A stretch of 64,000 bases of DNA from Agrobacterium tumefaciens. Lineage in GTDB: Bacteria; Pseudomonadota; Alphaproteobacteria; Rhizobiales; Rhizobiaceae. Positions 63,040 to 64,000 of this stretch are shown in pieces (position 1 is the first letter of the stretch; the number at the start of each line of letters is the position of its first letter). Location of the stretch: contig NZ_JXQV01000008.1 in assembly GCF_000834635.1 (NCBI RefSeq), forward strand, positions 62,001 through 126,000, read 5' to 3'. The translations under genes were made by a program, and so were the position numbers. The notes under the pieces were generated by a model, which worked only from the letters and a program-made list of their open reading frames with translations, made no database searches and was not told where the DNA came from.

Positions 63040-63773
63040 ACGACGTCGATGGCGAAGGAAATGACAAGCATGGCAAGCGAAATAGCCGCGAGATAGCTCG
63101 ACAGAGGAACGGTGACAAAAGGCACGAGGATCAGGCAGAGTGCTGACACCTGGACCACACACACAAATTTGCGCCTGAACGAGGTTGGCAAATCGGCGGC
63201 CAAAGCGGTGAAGAACCAGCCAGCAGCGACAAATCCATAGCGCATCAATCCAATGAGAAGGACCCAGGCCCCAGCCTTCGCCAGTATGGCAGCGGCTACG
63301 GAAAGGATGAGAATGAGAAGCGCATCGACTTCCATGTCAAAACGCGCCCCCAGCTCCGATTCCTGGCGATATTTCCGGGCGAGATAACCGTCTATACCAT
63401 CAAGCGCCAGAGCGAATGCAACGACGCCGACCAGTACCCAGAGAACGGTATCCGCCTGATGCAAACTCTCAAAGCAGATCACCGTCGCGCCGGTCAGGCT
63501 GACAAGCGTACTGCGAAATGCCGTGACAAAATTGGCATAGCCGAACCGACGGTGGGGATAATCCGGCAAGAGATACATGACGAAGCCGAAAATGAGGGAA
63601 AGCGACAGGACGGCGGCAGCCACAAAATCCCAACCCAAGGCCAGTTTCGCGCGCAACACGATTGCAACGATGATCGTGCCGAGCATGAGACAAGCAAGAT
63701 TCGCCAGCGTGCTATGAATGAGGGGCCGTCTGCCCCCCATTTTTTCAGCGGCATAAGTTGAGATCAACGCCAT
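62970..63773 (-). CDS. CDP-alcohol phosphatidyltransferase
   Basis: A 267-residue membrane enzyme joining a CDP-lipid or CDP-alcohol with a second alcohol. The full family motif is present: D125, D128-G129, A132-R133, G142, D146 and D150 (DGIDGYLARKYRQESELGARFDMEVD region). Several flanking helices are seen. The alcohol is unknown. It precedes no gene on its strand and overlaps the flippase gene tail to tail. It lies 23 bases after the GTP cyclohydrolase II stop, probably one operon. Confidence 0.9.
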   Translation of the reverse strand: MALISTYAAEKMGGRRPLIHSTLANLACLMLGTIIVAIVLRAKLALGWDFVAAAVLSLSLIFGFVMYLLPDYPHRRFGYANFVTAFRSTLVSLTGATVICFESLHQADTVLWVLVGVVAFALALDGIDGYLARKYRQESELGARFDMEVDALLILILSVAAAILAKAGAWVLLIGLMRYGFVAAGWFFTALAADLPTSFRRKFVCVVQVSALCLILVPFVTVPLSSYLAAISLAMLVISFAIDVVYLLRKATRKTIPGAAPASDSQP

Positions 63774-63796
63774 TTATTCCTCCTTGCGGCCAAACA

Positions 63797-64000
63797 TCAC
63801 TCTGCGGCAACCAGCGCCTTCAAGTCCATGAGATGCCCGGCACGAAGTGTCTTCGTACGGAGGTAATTCTGGTTTTCCATTGTCACAGCGCCGTTGACCG
63901 GCGCACGCGCATCAACTTTGATGCCTCCTGCCCTCAGCGCGCTGATTTTCGTTGGATTGTTCGTATAGACGGCAACGTTCGAAATTTTCATAAGCAACAG
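63797..64000 (-). CDS. ribA: GTP cyclohydrolase II, C-terminal end (cut by the right edge)
   Basis: The last 67 codons of a gene entering from the right, ending at TGA 63797. VYTNNPTKISALRAGGIKVDAR and ENQNYLRTKTLRAGHL are the C-terminal signature of RibA, which opens GTP in riboflavin or pterin-type synthesis. The frame is open to base 64000, so the start is outside. Its position next to a lipid phosphatidyltransferase hints at a non-housekeeping copy. Confidence 0.85.
   Translation of the reverse strand: MLLMKISNVAVYTNNPTKISALRAGGIKVDARAPVNGAVTMENQNYLRTKTLRAGHLMDLKALVAAE

Overview
The window looks like chromosomal DNA of an alphaproteobacterium of the Rhizobiales, most like Agrobacterium/Rhizobium or Ochrobactrum/Brucella. 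The reasons are the gene content (asd, paired TRAP sugar-acid transporters, FadR-type GntR regulators, an HWE-family kinase, a CpdR-like receiver, an anti-Shine-Dalgarno type small RNA), the moderately high GC and the Rhizobiales-style protein sequences. Genus is not certain. No tRNA, rRNA, insertion sequence, phage gene or CRISPR array was seen. Coding density is high throughout.

Layout. 1-3.1 kb: the start of asd (leaving the left edge) diverges from a large MFS symporter that carries a periplasmic insert. 3.2-10.7 kb: one minus-strand hexonate operon (GntR regulator, TRAP transporter DctP-Q-M, polyol/hexonate dehydrogenase, mannonate dehydratase, fructuronate reductase), able to convert an imported hexonate such as L-gulonate, D-mannonate or D-fructuronate to 2-keto-3-deoxygluconate. 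10.9-18.1 kb: TetR regulator divergent from an RND pump with two lipoprotein adaptor proteins (TriABC-like) and a lipoprotein hydrolase. 18.2-26.9 kb: a second sugar-acid island with a mannonate-dehydratase-like gene broken by one in-frame TGA, a second TRAP transporter, an FAH-fold keto-acid enzyme, a GntR regulator, a FAD-dependent 2-hydroxyacid dehydrogenase and a divergent D-erythronate-dehydrogenase-like gene. A shared sequence element links the two promoters of this island. 27-30.6 kb: cold-shock protein, chemoreceptor, a possible tiny gene and a stress-type flavin/PLP-oxidase-fold protein.

30.7-37.1 kb: a LysR regulator diverges from a MexEF-like RND pump operon whose first gene is an alpha/beta hydrolase that lacks its catalytic serine. 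37.2-48.2 kb: two divergent amino-sugar operons around a shared control region with paired direct-repeat operators. One side has MurQ etherase, an ABC importer, a Gfo/Idh/MocA oxidoreductase and CutC. The other has a MurNAc/GlcNAc-type kinase, a GntR repressor, a SIS-type deaminase and NagA. Together they can take imported MurNAc/GlcNAc to fructose-6-phosphate. 48.29-48.45 kb: four hairpins whose minus-strand loops all carry CUCCUCC, a likely small regulatory RNA and the most striking non-coding element in the window.

48.5-60.1 kb: stress and signalling genes. These are TetR/cytochrome P450 with tandem operators, an HWE kinase, two stand-alone receivers, a GGDEF(degenerate)-EAL protein, ArsR/old-yellow-enzyme, LysR/tautomerase and a PAS hybrid histidine kinase. 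60.4-64 kb: envelope-type genes (membrane sulfatase-fold protein, flippase-like protein, CDP-alcohol phosphatidyltransferase) and the 3' end of a GTP cyclohydrolase II gene at the right edge.

All functions come from reading motifs by eye; no database search was run.
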